Part shown: piece after piece, positions 32,393-35,103 of the stretch | Layout of the letters: each line of letters opens with the position of its first letter | Numbering within the stretch: position 1 is the stretch's first letter | NCBI GenBank assembly: GCA_944380775.1 | Contig: CALWIP010000043.1 | Coordinates: forward strand, 1-35,103 | Length of the DNA stretch: 35,103 nt | Direction of reading: 5' to 3' | Source of the DNA: an uncultured Clostridia bacterium | GTDB lineage: Bacteria; Bacillota; Clostridia; Oscillospirales; Acutalibacteraceae | The notes under the pieces: model-generated | The model's input: only the letters and a program-made list of their open reading frames with translations | The model's database searches: none | Told to the model about the DNA's origin: nothing | Position numbers and translations under genes: made by a program

Positions 32393-34666
32393 TTACACTT
32401 TGATAAGCCGGGCAAAATTCGCCATTATTTTTTTGTTCCCCACACGGTCAAACGAAATTTCCAGCAGCGTGTCGTTGCCCATCGGCGTCACCGAGAGAAC
32501 CTTCCCGTTGCCGAACGCCTTATGCATCACCGCGTCCCCGGGGGCGAAACGCTCCTTGGCCGGGCCCTCCCCTGCGAACGAAGCTGGGCCGAAATGACGC
32601 GCGCTGTTAATCTGTGCGGCCCGCGCTTCCCGTGCGGAAGACGGCAGCACCGTCCCCGGCTCCGGTTTTTTCCAGTCGCGGGCGCGGCTCTTCTCCACCA
32701 GTTCCGGCGGGATCTCGTCGAGGAAGCGCGACGGCTTATTCCGCGACGTGGAACCGAACAGCATGCGGCTCTCCGCGTTGCTGAGGTACAGCTTTTCCTT
32801 CGCGCGCGTCAGCGCAACATAGGCCAAACGGCGTTCTTCCTCCTGCTCATCCGGGCTGAACAGCGCCTGGATGCCCGGGAATACGCCGTCCTCCATGCCA
32901 GGCAGGAAAACCACGGGGAACTCCAAGCCCTTGGCCGAGTGCATCGTCATCATCACGACGCTATCCGCCTCCGCGTCGTAATTGTCGATATCCGTAAAGA
33001 GCGAAACCTCCTCCAAGAATCCGTCCAATCCTCCTTCGGGATTTTCCTGCTGGTAACGGATCAGGTTCGAGGCCAATTCATTGATATTTTCGATGCGGTC
33101 CTGCGCATTGTCGTCCTCCTGCCGGAGATATTCCAGATACTGGGTCTTTTCCAAAAGCGTCTGATACAGGTTTTCCAGGTCTACGCTGCCGGCCGCCCTG
33201 GCGGAGAGTTCCTGCATCATCCCGGCAAACGGGACCAGCTTTGGCAGCGAACGGCTCAGCGCCGGGAATTCCTCCGCGCGGCAGATCGTTTCAAACAGCG
33301 AGATCCCGAGGCTGCGGGAGATCTCCGTTGCCTGCGCGATGGTCCGTTCGCCGATGGAGCGCTTCGGGACGTTGATAATCCTCCGCAGGCGCACCTCGTC
33401 CGCCGGGTTGCTCAGCACGCTCAGGTACGCGAGCATATCCTTGACTTCTTTGCGCTCATAAAAGCGCATCCCGCCGATCACGCGGTAGGGGATTCCGGCG
33501 CGGACAAACGCGCGCTCCAGCATGTTCGACTGGGAATTCATGCGGTACAGGATGGCGATATCCGAAAATTTGCGCCCCTGCGCCACCTCGTCCTGGATCT
33601 TTTTCGCGATGGCGGCGGCTTCGTCCTGTTCGCTGAAGGCCGTGTAGAGCGTGAGCTTCTCCCCCGCGCCGTTGCTCGTCCAAAGCGTCTTGCCCTTGCG
33701 CTGCGTGTTGTGGCTGATGACCGCGTTCGCCGCATCAAGAATATTCTGCGTTGAGCGGTAATTCTGCTCCAGGCGGATCACCTTCGCCTTCGGGAAAGAT
33801 TTTTCAAAACTCATGATATTTTCGATGGTCGCCCCGCGGAATTTATAAATGCTTTGGTCGTCGTCGCCGACCACGCAGAGGTTTTGATGCTTTTGCGCGA
33901 GCAGCTTGACAAAGACATATTGCGCGTGGTTCGTATCCTGGTATTCGTCCACCATCAAAAAGTGGAATTTATCCTGATAATACTCCAAAATATCGGGATT
34001 TTCCTGGAACAGGCGCACCGTGTTGCAAATCAGGTCGTCAAAATCCATCGCGCCGGTCTCCAACAGCCGCCGCTGGTACATTTCATACGCCTTCGCGACC
34101 AGTTGTAGGCGGTGGTCCGCGCCGGCGGCCTGCGCATATTCCTTCGGTCCCAAAAGCGAATCCTTCGCGTGGGAGATCTCCGACAAGATCGCCTTGGTGG
34201 GGAGGATTTTTTCCTCTATGCCGAGCGCTTTCTGGCACTCTTTCATCAGGCGGCGGGAATCGTCTGTATCATAGATTGCAAAATGGGACGGGTAACCCAA
34301 CCGGTCCGCATCGCGGCGCAGCATCCGTGCGCAGGTGGAATGGAACGTAGACGCCCAGACCTCCCGCCCTTCGTCGCCCAACATGGCGCAGAGACGGTCC
34401 TTCAATTCGCCCGCAGCCTTGTTCGTAAAGGTAATCGCCATCACCTGCCAGGGGCGGCACGCGCCTACACAGCACACCAGGTTTGCAATGCGGTTGACCA
34501 GCACCGTCGTTTTCCCGCTCCCGGCGCCCGCTAAGATCAAAAGCGGCCCTTCCACATGGCGGATGGCCTCCTGTTGGCGCGCGTTCATCTTGGCAAGCGC
34601 CCGCTCAACCTGCGCGCGTTGTTCCTCCCGCCCCGCCTGTGGGGCGTCAAATATCTGTTCGTCCAT
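32393..34666 (-). CDS. pcrA: ATP-dependent DNA helicase PcrA (UvrD/Rep family)
   Basis: A 757-aa superfamily 1A 3'-5' helicase for repair and rolling-circle replication. Motifs in order: Q motif LNARQQEAI-like (MNARQQEAI), Walker A AGAGSGKTT, Ia ITFTNKAAGELKDR, Walker B DEYQDTN, motif III GDDDQSIYKFRGA, motif IV RLEQNYRS, motif V TMHSAKGLEFPVVF and motif VI VALTRAKEKL. The C-terminal Tudor-like tail (HKAFGNGKVLSV) is present, which fits PcrA. The ATG at 34666 has AAGGAG 11 bases upstream. It starts after the tRNA terminator and is monocistronic. Confidence 0.96.
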   Translation of the reverse strand: MDEQIFDAPQAGREEQRAQVERALAKMNARQQEAIRHVEGPLLILAGAGSGKTTVLVNRIANLVCCVGACRPWQVMAITFTNKAAGELKDRLCAMLGDEGREVWASTFHSTCARMLRRDADRLGYPSHFAIYDTDDSRRLMKECQKALGIEEKILPTKAILSEISHAKDSLLGPKEYAQAAGADHRLQLVAKAYEMYQRRLLETGAMDFDDLICNTVRLFQENPDILEYYQDKFHFLMVDEYQDTNHAQYVFVKLLAQKHQNLCVVGDDDQSIYKFRGATIENIMSFEKSFPKAKVIRLEQNYRSTQNILDAANAVISHNTQRKGKTLWTSNGAGEKLTLYTAFSEQDEAAAIAKKIQDEVAQGRKFSDIAILYRMNSQSNMLERAFVRAGIPYRVIGGMRFYERKEVKDMLAYLSVLSNPADEVRLRRIINVPKRSIGERTIAQATEISRSLGISLFETICRAEEFPALSRSLPKLVPFAGMMQELSARAAGSVDLENLYQTLLEKTQYLEYLRQEDDNAQDRIENINELASNLIRYQQENPEGGLDGFLEEVSLFTDIDNYDAEADSVVMMTMHSAKGLEFPVVFLPGMEDGVFPGIQALFSPDEQEEERRLAYVALTRAKEKLYLSNAESRMLFGSTSRNKPSRFLDEIPPELVEKSRARDWKKPEPGTVLPSSAREARAAQINSARHFGPASFAGEGPAKERFAPGDAVMHKAFGNGKVLSVTPMGNDTLLEISFDRVGNKKIMANFARLIKV

Positions 34667-34708
34667 GCTCTTGCGATCTCCTTTTTTCCCGCCGTTTCGA
34701 TATCATTC

Positions 34709-34717
34709 AGTATAACA
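34709..34717 (-). promoter_or_regulatory. Extended -10 promoter of pcrA
   Basis: TGTTATACT (34717-34709), an extended -10 without a good -35, 42 bases before the start codon. Confidence 0.5.
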
Positions 34718-34779
34718 CGAGAACAGGCCGGCGTGATTCTGCAATCCAATTAAGCTGCTGCGCAAACCCGCGCAGACCG

Positions 34780-34812
34780 AAAAAACCGGCGTTGCGCTTG
34801 CAACGCCGGTTT
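34780..34812 (-). terminator. Terminator of the tRNA cluster
   Basis: A 13-bp perfect stem (34783-34795 with 34800-34812), 4-base loop, ending in TTTTTT on the minus strand. Its first base coincides with the last base of the tRNA-Cys CCA, so the terminator starts directly at the tRNA 3' end. Confidence 0.93.
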
Positions 34813-34886
34813 GGAGGCGACACCCAGACTTGAACTGGGGAATCAGGGTTTTGCAGACCCTTGCCTTACCACTTGGCTATGTCGCC
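34812..34886 (-). tRNA. tRNA-Cys (anticodon GCA)
   Basis: 75 bases with encoded CCA. The acceptor GGCGACA/TGTCGCC pairs fully with discriminator U (typical for Cys); anticodon loop CTGCAAA; TTCAAGT T-loop. Confidence 0.96.
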
Positions 34887-34895
34887 ATTGGATGG

Positions 34896-34930
34896 AAAGG
34901 ACGCTTAAAACAGTGATTTAAGCGTCCTTT
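34896..34930. other. Long hairpin between tRNA-Gly and tRNA-Cys
   Basis: A 14-bp perfect inverted repeat AAAGGACGCTTAAA/TTTAAGCGTCCTTT (34896-34909 with 34917-34930) around a 7-base loop fills most of the 50-base spacer. The other tRNA spacers are 3 to 5 bases. No U-run beyond three bases follows, so it is not a standard terminator. Confidence 0.7.
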
Positions 34931-34936
34931 CGCAAA

Positions 34937-35012
34937 TGGAGCGGACGACGAGGCTCGAACTCGCTACCTCCACCTTGGCAAGGTGGCGCTCTACCAGATG
35001 AGCTACGTCCGC
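34937..35012 (-). tRNA. tRNA-Gly (anticodon GCC)
   Basis: 76 bases with encoded CCA. The acceptor GCGGACG/CGTCCGC pairs fully; anticodon stem CCACC/GGTGG with loop TTGCCAA; discriminator U; GTTCGAG T-loop. Confidence 0.96.
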
Positions 35013-35015
35013 AAA

Positions 35016-35091
35016 TGGTGCCTCCGGGCGGAATCGAACCACCGACACGGGGATTTTCAGTCCCCTGCTCTACCAACTGAGCTACAGAGGC
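35016..35091 (-). tRNA. tRNA-Phe (anticodon GAA)
   Basis: 76 bases with encoded CCA. The acceptor starts GCCTCTG and closes with CGGAGGC, discriminator A; anticodon stem GGGGA/TCCCC with loop CTGAAAA; D-loop AGTTGGTAGA. Three bases separate it from tRNA-Gly. Confidence 0.96.
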
Positions 35092-35096
35092 AAAAG

Positions 35097-35103
35097 TGGC
35101 GAC
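35097..35103 (-). tRNA. Possible 3' end of a further tRNA cut by the window edge
   Basis: The last minus-strand bases read GTC-G-CCA followed by a 5-base spacer to tRNA-Phe, the form of an acceptor end with discriminator G and encoded CCA. A G discriminator would suit Asp or Glu. Only seven bases are visible. Confidence 0.4.

Noticed and set aside
32363-33754. A 463-codon plus-strand open frame
   Set aside because: Antisense shadow of pcrA, with no recognisable motif or start signal.

Overview
The window looks like chromosome from a GC-rich, anaerobic, spore-forming member of the Clostridia (Oscillospiraceae/Ruminococcaceae-like). The grounds are: a SCIFF ranthipeptide locus, [FeFe]-hydrogenases of the clostridial catalytic/sensory type, spoIIM, a forespore sigma-G-type promoter, a ctsR-mcsA-mcsB-clpC stress operon, a T-box controlled alaS, Prp/L27 processing, and strong AGGAGG ribosome binding sites with frequent GTG/TTG starts. 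I see no insertion sequence, prophage, integrase, CRISPR array or rRNA. This is mostly core chromosome, and nearly every gene is on the minus strand. The exceptions are three plus-strand genes, two short peptides and one 271-aa orphan; each shows some hint of sporulation expression, strongest for the 47-aa peptide.

Layout, right to left along the minus-strand transcription direction. 34.8-35.1 kb: a tRNA cluster (a cut-off tRNA, Phe, Gly, Cys) ending in a strong terminator. 32.4-34.7 kb: pcrA helicase. 31.5-32.3 kb: plus-strand cysteine-rich orphan. 30.9-31.3 kb: SH3 lipoprotein. 29.8-30.8 kb: rplU-prp-rpmA, with a structured leader and a terminator. 27.1-29.7 kb: obg-mrnC-yitT. 26.9 kb: plus-strand 47-aa hydrophilic peptide behind a sigma-G-like promoter. 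26.2-26.6 kb: HTH membrane regulator with operator-like repeats. 24.8-26.1 kb: rsmF-type rRNA methyltransferase.

19.9-24.6 kb is the most distinctive module: a small [2Fe-2S] thioredoxin-like protein, a PAS-containing sensory [FeFe]-hydrogenase (HydS type), a SpoIIE/PP2C-type phosphatase translationally coupled to it, and a group-B-like [FeFe]-hydrogenase. Together they read as an H2/redox sensing and response unit. Downstream are a polytopic membrane protein, a PHP phosphoesterase and a small TSCPD protein. A cysteine-rich one-helix peptide is encoded convergently on the plus strand.

12.8-17.4 kb: ctsR-mcsA-mcsB-clpC with a consensus promoter and a perfect CtsR tandem heptamer operator (protein-arginine phosphorylation and Clp proteolysis). 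9.8-12.8 kb: alaS with T-box leader. 3.7-9.8 kb: a tightly packed run HIT protein - phosphoribosyltransferase - comEC - holA - rnmV - tgt. 0.9-3.7 kb: yajC, a TIGR04086-type membrane protein, and the SCIFF precursor scfA and its radical SAM/SPASM maturase scfB, with an attenuator-like hairpin between the last two. 0-0.9 kb: spoIIM and the first codons of a gene that by synteny is probably xerD.

All assignments come from reading motifs, frames and spacing by eye. No database search was possible, so family names rest on recalled signatures.
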